Shown: positions 53,475-63,858, numbered from the stretch's first letter. The stretch is DNA of 64,000 bases from Jeongeupia sp. HS-3 (GCF_015140455.1 NZ_AP024094.1:2232001-2296000); one strand, 5' to 3'. Notes: generated by a model from the letters alone, not told the origin. Program-made: numbers and translations.

Positions 53475-54161
53475 ATGTCCACCCTCATCCTCTTGCGTCA
53501 CGGCGAATCAACCTGGAACCGCGAAAACCGCTTTACCGGTTGGCATGACGTCGATCTGACCGAGCTCGGCGCCGAACAGGCGCGCGATGCCGGCCGCAAA
53601 CTCAAGGCCGCCGGCATCCACCCGGACCTCGCCTTCACCTCGGTACTCAAACGCGCCATCCGCACGCTGTGGCTGGCGCTGGATGAAATGGACCGGATGT
53701 GGCTGCCGACCGAGAAGGACTGGCGCTTGAACGAGCGTCACTACGGCGGGCTCACCGGCCTGAACAAGGCCGAGACCGCCGCCCGGCACGGCGATGCACA
53801 GGTGCTGATCTGGCGCCGCAGCTTCGACGTGCCGCCACCGGCGCTTGCCGCCGACGACCCGCGCGTCGGGCACGGTGATCCGAAATTCGCCGCCATCCCC
53901 GATGCCGAGCTGCCGCTGACCGAATCGCTGCAGGACACCATCGCCCGAGTCATGCCGTACTGGCATGCGGCGATCGCACCGCAGCTCAAGGCCGGCAAGA
54001 CGGTGCTGATCTCGGCGCACGGCAATTCCCTGCGCGGGCTGATCAAGCACCTGGAGGGGATTTCCGACCAGGCCATCGTCGGCGTCGAAATTCCCAATGG
54101 CGAACCCATCGTTTACACGCTCGACGACGGGCTCAAGGTCGTCGCCAAAACCACGCTGTAG
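53475..54161 (+). CDS. gpmA: 2,3-bisphosphoglycerate-dependent phosphoglycerate mutase
   Basis: A 228-aa d[23 protein letters not shown] contains the phospho-His [19 protein letters not shown] is the family signature, and [18 protein letters not shown] the second catalytic His. It interconverts 3- and 2-phosphoglycerate. ATG at 53475 is preceded by GGAG 6 nt upstream. In E. coli gpmA has been reported as Fur-controlled, which fits the Fur-box-like site upstream here. Confidence 0.97.
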   Translation: MSTLILLRHGESTWNRENRFTGWHDVDLTELGAEQARDAGRKLKAAGIHPDLAFTSVLKRAIRTLWLALDEMDRMWLPTEKDWRLNERHYGGLTGLNKAETAARHGDAQVLIWRRSFDVPPPALAADDPRVGHGDPKFAAIPDAELPLTESLQDTIARVMPYWHAAIAPQLKAGKTVLISAHGNSLRGLIKHLEGISDQAIVGVEIPNGEPIVYTLDDGLKVVAKTTL

Positions 54162-54163
54162 CG

Positions 54164-55876
54164 CTACCCCAGCACGTAGGCGCCTGGCGCGGCGGCGATT
54201 TCCGGATAGGCCGCGTTCGCCAGCTTCGGCGTGACCTGCTTGCCCGAGCGCGGTGCCAGCCAGGCCACCCAGCTCGGCCACCACGAGCCAGCGGTCTGCT
54301 GCTGCCGTGCGAGCCAGGCATCGGCGCCCTCGCCACGCACCGCGTCGCCCTGCCAGTAGCTGCGTTTCGAGTCGGGCCGCGGCGGGTTGACGATGCCGAG
54401 GATGTGACCCGAACTCGACAGGGTATACGTCACCGGCCCGCTGGCGCGGCCGGTCAGCGCCCATGTCTGCTGCCATGGGGCGATATGGTCTTCCTGGGTG
54501 CCGACCATGAACAACGGCGTTGCAACCCGGCCCAGGTCGATGGTCTCACCGGCCATGGTCAGCGCATCTGGCACGATTAGCTTGTTGTTGACGTAGAACT
54601 CACGCAGGTAATAGCTGTGCATCTTCTGCGGCATCCGCGTCGTGTCCATATTCCAGTAGAGCACGTCGAAGGCGGTCGGTGCCTCGCCCAGCAGATAGCT
54701 GCTGACCCAATAATTCCAGATCAGGCTGTTGGGCCGCAGCATCCGGAAGCTCGCAGCCATTTCCTTGCCATCCAGATAGCCCTTTTTCGCGATGACCCGT
54801 TCGACAAATGCCAGCCCGTCATCGTCGAGGAACACGTCGATGTCGCCGGGACGGGAAAAATCGGTCAGCGAGGTCAGCAAGGTGGCGCTGGCGACCTGGG
54901 CCGCTTCGCCACGCTTGGCGAGCCAGGCGAGGTAGATCGCCGTCAGCGTTCCGCCGATGCAGTAGCCGGCCAGATGGACTTGCTTGCTGCCGGAGATCGA
55001 TTGCGCCACCTCGACGATGCGGGCAATGCCGTCATCGAGGTAATCGTCGAAGCTCAACTGCCGATCCGCGGTGCCGGGGTTTTTCCAGCTGGTCATGAAC
55101 ACCGAAAAACCCTGGTCGACCAGATGCTTGACCATGCTCTTCTTCGCATCGAGGTCGAGCACGTAATACTTGTTGATCCACGGCGCGACCATGACGATAG
55201 GCACCGCATGCACCTTGGGGGTCGTCGGCGCGTAATGGATCACCTCGAGCAGGCGACCTCGGTAAACCACCGCGCCCGGCGTCGTCGCCAGGTTCTCGCC
55301 GACCTTGAACGCCTCCATATCGGTCATCGGAATATCGCCACGGCCAAGATCGCGGGCAAAATTCTTGTAGCCCTGCCAGACGCTGTCGCCACCGGTGAGC
55401 GCGGCCTTGGCCAAGGCACCAGGATTGAGCAGCAAGGCATTGGTCGGCGCAAGCGCATTCAGCCATTGCCGCAGCCAGAAGGCACTACGGTTGCGCTCGG
55501 CCTCGGTCAACCCTGGCGTCGCATAGAGCACGTCCTGCAGCCAGCGGGTATTGAACAGATACCATTCCTTGATTGCATCCCACTGCGGCGCATCGGACCA
55601 GATCGGATCGGCGAAGCGGGTATCGTCCGGGTGCGACGGAAACAGGTCGATATCGGGTGCGCCGAACAGACGGCTGGCCGCGTGCTGTTGCCAGTGCCAC
55701 GCATCCGAACCCCAAGCCGTCAGGGTATTGGCCAGTTCGGCCGGATGCTGCAGCCACGCCATTTGCGCCTTGAACGCCGTGGTGAAAAGGCCGAACGGAT
55801 CAAAGCCCTGCCGCAGGGTGTGCTGCAAGGCGGCGAAGCGATCCGCCTGTTCATGGAAGAAACGTTTGTCGGCCAT
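54164..55876 (-). CDS. phaC: Polyhydroxyalkanoate synthase, class I-type
   Basis: A 570-aa PHA polymerase. The catalytic Cys is in the lipase-box-like AGYCIGGTLTA, the Asp in VFLDDDGLAF, and the His in SSSGHILGIVNPP. It polymerises hydroxyacyl-CoA into PHA granules. ATG at 55876 has GGGAGG 6 nt upstream. No phaA, phaB or phasin gene is nearby. Its stop is 2 bp from the convergent gpmA stop. Confidence 0.96.
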   Translation of the reverse strand: MADKRFFHEQADRFAALQHTLRQGFDPFGLFTTAFKAQMAWLQHPAELANTLTAWGSDAWHWQQHAASRLFGAPDIDLFPSHPDDTRFADPIWSDAPQWDAIKEWYLFNTRWLQDVLYATPGLTEAERNRSAFWLRQWLNALAPTNALLLNPGALAKAALTGGDSVWQGYKNFARDLGRGDIPMTDMEAFKVGENLATTPGAVVYRGRLLEVIHYAPTTPKVHAVPIVMVAPWINKYYVLDLDAKKSMVKHLVDQGFSVFMTSWKNPGTADRQLSFDDYLDDGIARIVEVAQSISGSKQVHLAGYCIGGTLTAIYLAWLAKRGEAAQVASATLLTSLTDFSRPGDIDVFLDDDGLAFVERVIAKKGYLDGKEMAASFRMLRPNSLIWNYWVSSYLLGEAPTAFDVLYWNMDTTRMPQKMHSYYLREFYVNNKLIVPDALTMAGETIDLGRVATPLFMVGTQEDHIAPWQQTWALTGRASGPVTYTLSSSGHILGIVNPPRPDSKRSYWQGDAVRGEGADAWLARQQQTAGSWWPSWVAWLAPRSGKQVTPKLANAAYPEIAAAPGAYVLG

Positions 55877-55946
55877 TTCGGCCTCCCTATCGGCCATCGG
55901 ATGGCTTCAGCTTACGTTGCAGCGCAGCAAAACTCAATCCGCCACA

Positions 55947-56651
55947 TCAAACGCCGGAGGTGTGATTGCGGGCAATTTCTCCTGCATATTCAAGCCTGTC
56001 CATCGTTCCAACGTCGAGCCACAAGCCGCCAAAGCATTCCGCGCTGACTTGCTGCTCGGCCATTGCAGTCAGGAAATGCGGCAAGAGGGGCGATGCCTGC
56101 CCCGGCACCACGTCGGCGAAGAAATCCGGGCGATAGACGGCGATGCCACAAAACGTCATCGGGGCATCCTCCTCGGCGCAGACCATGGCCAGACCATTGC
56201 CGATCGCCAGATCACGGCCGGTCGGGTAGCCCGCCTTGGGTGTCAGCACCAGATGGGCCCGAACCGCGTCGCTGGCACGCATCCGCTCGGCCACGGCAAC
56301 GAGCGCGGCAAAATCGTAATCGGTGAAGATATCGCCATTGATAACGGCAAACGGTGCATCGCCGAGCAAAGGCAGCGCCTGGGCGATACCGCCGGCGGTT
56401 TCCAGCGCTGTGTTCTCGGCCGAGTAGGCGATGCGCACGCCGTAGGCCGAACCGTCGCCAAGCGCGTTTTCGATCATCGCGCCTAGCCAGGCGTGGTTGA
56501 TCACTACCTCGGTAATGCCGGCGGCGGCCAGCCGTTTCAGGTGCCAGCCGATCAGCGGCGTGCCGGCGACATCCAGCAGTGGCTTGGGGCAAGTGTCGGT
56601 GAGCGGGCGCATACGCTCGCCACGCCCGGCGGCCAGAATCATCGCTTTCAT
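55947..56651 (-). CDS. murU: N-acetylmuramate-1-phosphate uridylyltransferase
   Basis: A 234-aa nucleotidyltransferase. ILAAGRGERMRPLTDTCPKP is the NTP-binding signature, with INGDIFTDYDF for metal binding and GLWLDVGTMDRLEY near the end. MurU makes UDP-MurNAc from MurNAc-1-P in the MurU-AmgK recycling route, which bypasses de novo synthesis. The adjacent amgK supports this over generic sugar nucleotidyltransferases. Confidence 0.92.
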   Translation of the reverse strand: MKAMILAAGRGERMRPLTDTCPKPLLDVAGTPLIGWHLKRLAAAGITEVVINHAWLGAMIENALGDGSAYGVRIAYSAENTALETAGGIAQALPLLGDAPFAVINGDIFTDYDFAALVAVAERMRASDAVRAHLVLTPKAGYPTGRDLAIGNGLAMVCAEEDAPMTFCGIAVYRPDFFADVVPGQASPLLPHFLTAMAEQQVSAECFGGLWLDVGTMDRLEYAGEIARNHTSGV

Positions 56652-56663
56652 CGCCCGCCCGCT

Positions 56664-57659
56664 TTAAAAGGTGAAACCGACGTCGACGCGATCGCCGTGC
56701 GCCTTGAGCAGCAAGCGCTTGAGGCTACCGAGTTCGACATAGCGTTCGCACACCTTGTTGACGTAGTGCAGCACCCTCGGCAGATCGGCCAGATAGCGGC
56801 TCTTGCCGTCGCGGTGATGCAAACGGGCGAACAGGCCAAGCACCTTCAGATGACGCTGCAAACCCAGCCACTCGAACGCTTTATAGAATTCGCCGAAATC
56901 GGCCTGCACCGGCAGTCCGGCGGCGCGGGCTTTTTCCCAGTAGCGGATGGCCAGATCAAGCACGAAGGCTTCTTCCCAATCGACATAGGCATCGCGCAGC
57001 AGCGATACCACGTCGTAAGCGAGCGGGCCACGCACGGCATCCTGGAAGTCGATCACCACCAGCTCGTCGTCCTTCACCATCAGATTGCGTGAATGGTAAT
57101 CGCGGTGCATGAAGCCGACCGGTTGACTGGCATTGAAGGCGCTGATCAGCGCACAACTGCGCTCCCAGCTCGCCAGCGGCTCGCCCTCAAGCACGAAACC
57201 AAGGTGCTTTTCGAGATACCACTCACGGCCGATATTCATTTCGCGCTGCATGAAGGCGGTATCGAAAGCCGGCAGGTGCTCGCTGGCGAGCCGGGCCTGC
57301 ATCGTCACCAGCAGATCAATCGACCGCACATACCATTCGCGCGCGCGGGGCTCGTCGCCCAAGCGGGATGCCAGCAGTTCTTCGCCCAGATCTTCGAGCA
57401 AGACCAGCCCGGCATCGGGGTGTTGCGCCAGCACCTCGGGCACGCGAATACCGGCGGCGGCCAACTCGGATTGCCGGGCGAGGAAGGGGCGCGAATCGAA
57501 CTGGGCGGGATCGGCCTGCATCACCACGAGGCTGCGTTCGGGCCAACTGGCGCGCCAGTAGTGGCGCACGCTGGCGTCGGAGCCGCCGGAGGCAAGTGAA
57601 GTGGGCGGCGTACCGGTCTCGGTGACGAGCCAGGCGGAAACGGAATCGGAAACGTTCAT
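56664..57659 (-). CDS. amgK: MurNAc/GlcNAc anomeric kinase
   Basis: A 331-aa phosphotransferase of the aminoglycoside-kinase fold. GFMHRDYHSRNLMV is the catalytic loop and LVVIDFQDAVRGPLAYDVV the metal-binding Asp region. AmgK phosphorylates MurNAc at the anomeric carbon for MurU. The genes are 12 bp apart. ATG at 57659 is preferred; an upstream ATG at 57701 would overlap the lptD promoter region. Confidence 0.9.
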   Translation of the reverse strand: MNVSDSVSAWLVTETGTPPTSLASGGSDASVRHYWRASWPERSLVVMQADPAQFDSRPFLARQSELAAAGIRVPEVLAQHPDAGLVLLEDLGEELLASRLGDEPRAREWYVRSIDLLVTMQARLASEHLPAFDTAFMQREMNIGREWYLEKHLGFVLEGEPLASWERSCALISAFNASQPVGFMHRDYHSRNLMVKDDELVVIDFQDAVRGPLAYDVVSLLRDAYVDWEEAFVLDLAIRYWEKARAAGLPVQADFGEFYKAFEWLGLQRHLKVLGLFARLHHRDGKSRYLADLPRVLHYVNKVCERYVELGSLKRLLLKAHGDRVDVGFTF

Positions 57660-57718
57660 GAAGTCACTGAAAAACCGGGTAGAATTCAGCGATTCTATCA
57701 AGAGCTACTCCCGGCCGC

Positions 57719-59929
57719 ATGACCCGTATCCCGGCGCCGCCTTTCCGCTATTCCGCCCTGCTGCTCGCGCTGTCGTCGGCGCTTGCCTGCGCGGCCGAGA
57801 CGACCAGCAGCGATGTGCCGATGTACGTCGAGGCCGATCGTGTCGACGCACTGAATCAGCCGGATGGCACCAAGACCCTCAAAGCCGAGGGCAATGTCAT
57901 CATCCAGCAAGAGAGCACCACGCTGCACTCGGACTGGGCCACCTACGACGATACCCGCAAGCACCTGCGTGCCGGTGAAGACGTCCGGATGGAGAAAGAA
58001 GGCGACGTGCTCACCGGCAAGGGGCTTGATTACTACCTCGACTCATCGACCGGCGAGCTTTCCGACCCCGATTACGTGGTCGGCCAAGGCCTGGGCCGCG
58101 CTGACGGCGTGAAGATGCTGTTCGAGGGCGAAAAGCTCTACCGGATCGACTCGGGCCGGTTCACCTCGTGCCCGGTCGGCAATGACGACTGGTATATCAA
58201 TGCCTCGCAGCTCGACCTCGACTACATCGACAATATGGGCGTCGCCCGTAATGGCTGGATCCAGTTCAAGGGCGTACCGGTGATGTATTCGCCGTGGATG
58301 AACTTCCCGCTCACCGGTAGCCGCCAGACCGGGATGTTGACGCCAACGGTGAGTTTCGACAGCCGCAGCGGCATCGACCTGCTGACGCCGTTCTACTGGA
58401 ACATCGCGCCCAACTATGATGCGACGCTCTACCCGCACTACATGACCGAGCGCGGCCTGATGACGGGCGGCGAGTTCCGCTATCTGCAGCCAAGTTACTC
58501 GGGCGTGATCAGCGGCTCGTACATCAACGACAAGGAAACCGAGACCAACCGTTCGTCCTTCTCCTGGTTGCACAACCAGCAGTTCACCGATCGCTTGTCC
58601 GGGCACATCAATATCCAGAAGGTGTCGGACGACGACTACTTCAACGACTTCGGTAGCCGCGATGCCATCGCCCAGCAGAACAATCTGCCGCGCGAAGCCG
58701 GACTCAATTACGCTGGCGACGGCTGGAACGCGTCCTTTCTGTGGCAGCGCTACCAAACGCTGCAAAGTGACACCAATTCGGTCGACATCCCCTATGACCG
58801 GATGCCGGTCATCAACTTCAATGCCTCACCAAGCTGGATCAAGGGCGTACAAACGTCGGTTGCGGCCGAGGCTGGTGATTTCTATCACCCGACCAAGGTC
58901 AACGGCACCCGCAGCTGGATCACCCCGACGGCAAGCATGCCGTTCAACACGGCCTACAGTTTCATCGTTCCCAAGATTTCGCTCGATGCAACCTACTACC
59001 AGCTCAAAGACGCTGATGGCACGAACGCCCGCACCGAAAGCCGGGTACTGCCGATCGCCAGCATTGATTCAGGTTTGTACTTCGAGCGCGATACCAATTG
59101 GGGCAGCAGCGATTACATCCAGACGCTGGAACCACGGCTGTTCTACGTTTATGTTCCGTACAAGGATCAGTCGAAGCTACCCAATTTCGACTCGAGCCTG
59201 ACCGACCTGTCGATCACCCAGCTCTTTTCCGAGAACAAGTTCGTTGGCCACGACCGCATCAACGATGCCAATGAAATCACTGCCGCGCTGACGAGCCGTT
59301 TTCTCAGCGCCGACGACGGCTCGGAACTGTTCCGCGCCACCATCGGTCAGCGTTACTACTTCGAAACACCGCAAGTGACGCTCGACAACACGCCACCATC
59401 CGACAGCAAGAAAACCGACTTGCTACTTTCGGTCGGCGGGCAGTTGTGGAAGCAGTTCAAGTATGACTACACGCTGCAATATGACGGCGTCAACGGCAAG
59501 ACCAGCCGCGCCGACATGTCGCTGCAATGGGCGCCCGATACCGCCCGCGTCATCAACCTGCGCTACACCCGCAATACCAACGCCCCCATTTCGACCGACG
59601 CCGCCGGCTCGTACACCACCGACGGCATCATCGAACAGGTCGATTTGTCCGGCCAATGGCCGCTCGGCCGCGGCTGGTATGGTGTAGGTCGCTACACTTA
59701 CTCGATCCACGACGACCAGACCTTCGAAGCCCTCGCCGGCGTCGAATACAACGCCGGCTGCTGGGCATTGCGGCTGGCGGCACAACGCTATATCGCCGGT
59801 GATGGCCAGTACAACACCACTTACTTTGCCGTTCTCGAGCTGGGCGGCCTTGGCCTTGGCAGCAACCCTATCGGGACGCTGCGCGACTCGATCCCGGGTT
59901 ATTCCAGTACTTTCGATACTTTGAAGTGA
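57719..59929 (+). CDS. lptD: LPS-assembly protein LptD
   Basis: A 736-aa outer-membrane protein. A signal peptide (LLLALSSALACA) precedes an N-terminal OstA/LptA-like beta-jellyroll (NVIIQQESTTLHSDWATYDD) and a large beta-barrel (LTPFYWNIAPNYDATLYPHY, YNAGCWALRLAAQRYI). It inserts LPS into the outer leaflet. Two closely related Cys pairs of E. coli LptD are not obvious here. It starts the lptD-surA-pdxA-rsmA operon and is divergent from amgK. Confidence 0.96.
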   Translation: MTRIPAPPFRYSALLLALSSALACAAETTSSDVPMYVEADRVDALNQPDGTKTLKAEGNVIIQQESTTLHSDWATYDDTRKHLRAGEDVRMEKEGDVLTGKGLDYYLDSSTGELSDPDYVVGQGLGRADGVKMLFEGEKLYRIDSGRFTSCPVGNDDWYINASQLDLDYIDNMGVARNGWIQFKGVPVMYSPWMNFPLTGSRQTGMLTPTVSFDSRSGIDLLTPFYWNIAPNYDATLYPHYMTERGLMTGGEFRYLQPSYSGVISGSYINDKETETNRSSFSWLHNQQFTDRLSGHINIQKVSDDDYFNDFGSRDAIAQQNNLPREAGLNYAGDGWNASFLWQRYQTLQSDTNSVDIPYDRMPVINFNASPSWIKGVQTSVAAEAGDFYHPTKVNGTRSWITPTASMPFNTAYSFIVPKISLDATYYQLKDADGTNARTESRVLPIASIDSGLYFERDTNWGSSDYIQTLEPRLFYVYVPYKDQSKLPNFDSSLTDLSITQLFSENKFVGHDRINDANEITAALTSRFLSADDGSELFRATIGQRYYFETPQVTLDNTPPSDSKKTDLLLSVGGQLWKQFKYDYTLQYDGVNGKTSRADMSLQWAPDTARVINLRYTRNTNAPISTDAAGSYTTDGIIEQVDLSGQWPLGRGWYGVGRYTYSIHDDQTFEALAGVEYNAGCWALRLAAQRYIAGDGQYNTTYFAVLELGGLGLGSNPIGTLRDSIPGYSSTFDTLK

Positions 59930-59937
59930 ACTCCAAT

Positions 59938-61230
59938 ATGAAGCTCCGCACTCTAACCGTCATGACCGTGATGCTTTCGGCGCTGCTGGCTCCGTTTGCG
60001 CACGCGGCAATCGAAACCGTAGACCGCGTCATCGCCGTCGTGAACCGAGGCGTCATCACCCAGGACGAGCTCAGCGACCGGATCGTCTCGATCAAGCAGA
60101 ACCTGGCGAACCAGAAGATCCAGCCGCCACCTGCCGATGTGCTCAAGCAGCAGGTGCTGGAACGGATGATCATTGACCTGATTCAGCAGCAGTACGCCAG
60201 CGCCATGGGCATGAAGGCCGATGACGCAATGCTCGATCGCGCCATGAACCGCATCGCCGAACAGAACAAGATGAGCCTGCCGCAGTTTCGCGCCACGCTG
60301 GAAAAACAGGGCGTCACCTGGAAAAACTTCCGCGAGGACATCCGTCGCGAGATGGTGATCAGCCGGCTGAAAGAGCGCGAGATCGACGCCAAGGTCATCG
60401 TCACCGACAGCGAGGTGGATGATTACATCAAGCTCAACGCCGGCAAGACCAAGGTCGAATACCAGTTGCAGCACATTCTGATCTCGATACCGGAAAACGC
60501 CACGCCGGATCAGATCCAGCAACGCCGGCTGCGCGCACAGAGCGCCAAGCAGGAAATCTCGTCCGGCGCCGATTTCTCGGCGGTTGCCGCCAAGTTCTCG
60601 ACCGCGCCCGATGCCACCAGCGGCGGCCAGCTTGGCTGGCGCCCGGCCGGCAGCCTGCCGCAGGCTTTTATCGATCTGCTCGATAAAATGCCGCCTGGCA
60701 ACACCACCGACATCATCCGCAGCCCGGCCGGCTTTCACCTGATGAAGCTACTGGACAAGCGCGAGCAGAACGCCAAGGAAGTCGTCACCCAGACGCATGC
60801 ACGCCACATCCTGATCAAGACCAACGAGCTCGTTTCCGACAACGATGCACGCCAGAAACTGGTGCAGTTGCGCGACCGTATCGTCAATGGCGATGGCAAG
60901 TTTGAAGACATCGCCCGCGCCTATTCGGACGATACCAGCGCCAGCAGAGGCGGCGACCTGGGCTGGGTCAACCCGGGCGAAACCGTGCCCGAGTTCGAGC
61001 AGGCAATGGCCGCATTGCAGCCGAATCAAGTCAGCCAGCCCGTCCGCAGCCAGTTCGGCTATCACCTGATTCAGGTGCTCGAGCGGCGCCAGCAGGATGT
61101 CACGCAGGAGCGCGAGCGCTTTCGCGTTCGCATGGAACTGAAGCAGCGCAAGGCCGAAGAGCAGTATGAAGACTGGTTGCGCCAGCAACGCGATCGCGCT
61201 TACGTCGACATCCGTCTCAAGGACGAATGA
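59938..61230 (+). CDS. surA: Periplasmic chaperone/PPIase SurA
   Basis: A 430-aa protein with signal peptide (TVMLSALLAPFAHA), an N-terminal SurA chaperone domain (VDRVIAVVNRGVITQDEL) and two parvulin domains (EYQLQHILISIPENA and THARHILIKTNELVS). It escorts outer-membrane proteins, including LptD. ATG at 59938 is used; a GTG at 59926 overlaps the lptD stop. The stop overlaps the pdxA start (ATGATG). Confidence 0.96.
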   Translation: MKLRTLTVMTVMLSALLAPFAHAAIETVDRVIAVVNRGVITQDELSDRIVSIKQNLANQKIQPPPADVLKQQVLERMIIDLIQQQYASAMGMKADDAMLDRAMNRIAEQNKMSLPQFRATLEKQGVTWKNFREDIRREMVISRLKEREIDAKVIVTDSEVDDYIKLNAGKTKVEYQLQHILISIPENATPDQIQQRRLRAQSAKQEISSGADFSAVAAKFSTAPDATSGGQLGWRPAGSLPQAFIDLLDKMPPGNTTDIIRSPAGFHLMKLLDKREQNAKEVVTQTHARHILIKTNELVSDNDARQKLVQLRDRIVNGDGKFEDIARAYSDDTSASRGGDLGWVNPGETVPEFEQAMAALQPNQVSQPVRSQFGYHLIQVLERRQQDVTQERERFRVRMELKQRKAEEQYEDWLRQQRDRAYVDIRLKDE

Positions 61231-62210
61231 TGTTGTCGCGCCCCCCGGTACTGGCGCTGACGACCGGCGAGCCCGCCGGCATCGGCCCGGAACTTGCTGC
61301 GGCAATCACCGGGCAGGCGGGCGAGCATCAACTGGTACTACTGGGCGACCGGCAATTGCTGACCGAGCGCGCAGCAGCCATCGGCATTGATGCAGATTGG
61401 CCCGATTACGCGCCGGGACTGGATGCGCCGGTGTCACTGCTGCACCTGCCGCTCGCAACACCGTGCAGCGCTGGCGCCCTGAATCCGGCCAACGCCCGCT
61501 ATGTGCTTGATTTGCTTGATACCGCCATCGACGGCGCACTTGGCGGCGAATTCGACGCCATTGTCACCGCGCCCTTGCACAAGGGCGTGATCAACGACGG
61601 CATTGGCGGCAAGTTCTTTTACGGTCATACCGAATATCTGGCCGAACGTACCGGTACCGAACAGGTGGTGATGATGCTGGCCGGCGGCGGGCTGCGCGTG
61701 GCGCTGGCAACCACGCACTTGCCGCTCAGCGAAGTCGCCGCGGCAATCACCGCCGAGTCACTGAGCCGGACGATCCGGATTCTGCACACCAACCTCAAAA
61801 GCAAGTTCGGTCTTGCCAACCCGCGCATTCTCGTCGCCGGACTCAACCCGCACGCTGGCGAATCGGGTCACCTCGGCCGTGAGGAGCTGGATATCATCAT
61901 CCCGGCGCTCGACGCATTACGCCTCGAGGGCATGGCGCTGATCGGCCCCCTGCCGGCCGACACGCTATTCAATCGCAAGCAGCTCGAACAGGGCGATGCG
62001 GTGTTGGCGATGTACCACGATCAAGGCTTGCCGGTGCTCAAATACGCCAGCTTTGGCGAAGGCATCAATATCACCCTCGGCCTGCCCATCATTCGCACCT
62101 CGGTCGACCACGGCACCGCGCTCGACCTCGCCGGTACCGGCCGCGCCGATCCGGGCAGCCTTCGCGCGGCGATCGACCTCGCGGCCGAGCTCGCACGCAA
62201 CCGCGGCTAA
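61227..62210 (+). CDS. pdxA: 4-hydroxythreonine-4-phosphate dehydrogenase
   Basis: A 327-aa PdxA. LALTTGEPAGIGPELAAAI at the N-terminus, FFYGHTEYLAERTGT with a metal His, and AMYHDQGLPVLKYASFGEGI are diagnostic. It oxidises 4-phosphohydroxy-L-threonine in pyridoxal phosphate synthesis. ATG at 61227 overlaps the surA stop; ATG 61230 is an adjacent alternative. Confidence 0.97.
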   Translation: MMLSRPPVLALTTGEPAGIGPELAAAITGQAGEHQLVLLGDRQLLTERAAAIGIDADWPDYAPGLDAPVSLLHLPLATPCSAGALNPANARYVLDLLDTAIDGALGGEFDAIVTAPLHKGVINDGIGGKFFYGHTEYLAERTGTEQVVMMLAGGGLRVALATTHLPLSEVAAAITAESLSRTIRILHTNLKSKFGLANPRILVAGLNPHAGESGHLGREELDIIIPALDALRLEGMALIGPLPADTLFNRKQLEQGDAVLAMYHDQGLPVLKYASFGEGINITLGLPIIRTSVDHGTALDLAGTGRADPGSLRAAIDLAAELARNRG

Positions 62211-62234
62211 ATCAGTCGCGCACAAGGTTTTTTC

Positions 62235-63023
62235 ATGTCACACATTCCCCGCAAGCGCTTCGGCCAAAACTTCCTGCAAGATCAGGGCGTCATTCAGGGC
62301 ATCATCGCCGCGATCAATCCGCGCCCCGGCGATGTGCTGGTCGAGATCGGCCCCGGCCTCGCCGCGCTGACCGAGCCGCTGATGCAGCGTGCCGGCAAAC
62401 TGCATGTGGTCGAAATCGACCGCGATATCGTCAGCCATCTCGCCGGGCGTTTCTCGCCCGAGCAACTGGTTATCCATAACGCCGATGCGCTGAAATTCGA
62501 TTTCGCCGCGCTCGCCGCCGAGATCAATCCGACCGGCCAGATCCGCCTCGCCGGCAACCTGCCCTACAACATCTCGACACCACTGCTGTTCCATCTGGCC
62601 AGCTTTGGCGATGCGATCAGCGATATGCACTTCATGCTGCAAAAGGAAGTGGTCGACCGCATGGTGGCCGAGCCGAGCACGACCGACTACGGCCGGCTCT
62701 CGGTGATGCTGCAAGTGCGCTTCAACATGGACAAGGTACTCGATGTACCGCCAACCGCCTTCTATCCGCCGCCCAAGGTCGATTCAAGCGTGGTGCGGAT
62801 GATGCCCTGGGCGGTCAACCCCTGGCCGGCGGTTGATCTCGCGGCGCTGGAGACATTGGTCGCGACCGCCTTTGGCCAACGCCGCAAGACCATCCGCAAC
62901 AACCTCAAGGGCATTGCCGACGATGCCACGCTCGCCGCAGTGGGGATCGATGCCGGCTGGCGACCAGAGAACATCAGTGTTGGCCAGTACATCGACCTCA
63001 CCAATGCACTCGCCGCCCGCTGA
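62235..63023 (+). CDS. rsmA: 16S rRNA dimethyladenosine methyltransferase
   Basis: A 262-aa KsgA/RsmA. RKRFGQNFLQDQGVIQGII, VEIGPGLAALTEPL (SAM site) and LAGNLPYNISTPLLF (catalytic NLPY) are present. It dimethylates two adjacent adenines near the 16S 3' end and its absence gives kasugamycin resistance. It ends the lptD-surA-pdxA-rsmA operon. Confidence 0.98.
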   Translation: MSHIPRKRFGQNFLQDQGVIQGIIAAINPRPGDVLVEIGPGLAALTEPLMQRAGKLHVVEIDRDIVSHLAGRFSPEQLVIHNADALKFDFAALAAEINPTGQIRLAGNLPYNISTPLLFHLASFGDAISDMHFMLQKEVVDRMVAEPSTTDYGRLSVMLQVRFNMDKVLDVPPTAFYPPPKVDSSVVRMMPWAVNPWPAVDLAALETLVATAFGQRRKTIRNNLKGIADDATLAAVGIDAGWRPENISVGQYIDLTNALAAR

Positions 63024-63091
63024 TCGGCGTACTACCGGCATTTCCCTTGATCGTCGTTGCTCACCGCATTCACAATTGACCGCTTGAAACC

Positions 63092-63850
63092 ATGACAGAC
63101 AGTCTTCCCATGATCCGCTTCTCCAGCGTCAACAAGTGGTACGGTCGCGACCACCACGTGCTCAAGAACATCAACCTCGAGGTCAAACAAGGCGAGGTTG
63201 TGGTCGTTTGCGGGCCATCGGGCTCGGGCAAATCGACGCTGATCCGCACCATCAACCAGCTCGAACCGATCGACGACGGTGAAATCAATGTCGCCGGCGT
63301 CGTCGTCAACGACCCGAAAACCAATATCAACACGCTGCGTGCCGAAGTTGGTTTTGTGTTCCAGCACTTCAACCTCTATCCGCATCTCTCGGTCCTCGAC
63401 AACATCACGCTCGCGCCGATGCAGGTCAAGAAAATGAGCCGAGAGGCCGCTGAAAAGCTGGCCATGGAGTTGCTGATCCGGGTCGGACTCGACAACAAGA
63501 AAGACGCTTACCCGGCCAATTTGTCCGGCGGCCAGCAACAGCGCGTCGCGATTGCCCGCGGCCTGGCGATGCAGCCCAAGGTGATGCTGTTCGATGAGCC
63601 GACCTCGGCACTCGATCCGGAAATGATCGGCGAAGTACTCAACGTCATGCAGAAGCTGGCCGAGTCGGGCATGACGATGATGGTTGTCACTCACGAAATG
63701 GGCTTTGCCCGCGAAGTGGCCGATCGGGTGGTTTTCCTCGCCGAAGGCGAAATTGTTGAAGACACCACACCCGAAGCCTTCTTCACCGCGCCCAAGACCG
63801 ACCGGGCCAAACAGTTCCTCAGACAGGTACTTTCGCCGATGCACGGCTAA
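63092..63850 (+). CDS. glnQ: Polar amino-acid ABC transporter ATP-binding protein (GlnQ type)
   Basis: A 252-aa ABC ATPase. Walker [14 protein letters not shown]-loop [16 protein letters not shown], signature [16 protein letters not shown], Walker [16 protein letters not shown] and H-loop [16 protein letters not shown] mark the polar amino-acid uptake subfamily. It would energise permease uptake of glutamine, glutamate or aspartate. No permease or binding protein is next to it; a terminator follows at once. ATG at 63092 is used, with 63110 possible. Confidence 0.93.
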   Translation: MTDSLPMIRFSSVNKWYGRDHHVLKNINLEVKQGEVVVVCGPSGSGKSTLIRTINQLEPIDDGEINVAGVVVNDPKTNINTLRAEVGFVFQHFNLYPHLSVLDNITLAPMQVKKMSREAAEKLAMELLIRVGLDNKKDAYPANLSGGQQQRVAIARGLAMQPKVMLFDEPTSALDPEMIGEVLNVMQKLAESGMTMMVVTHEMGFAREVADRVVFLAEGEIVEDTTPEAFFTAPKTDRAKQFLRQVLSPMHG

Positions 63851-63858
63851 GCGCCACG

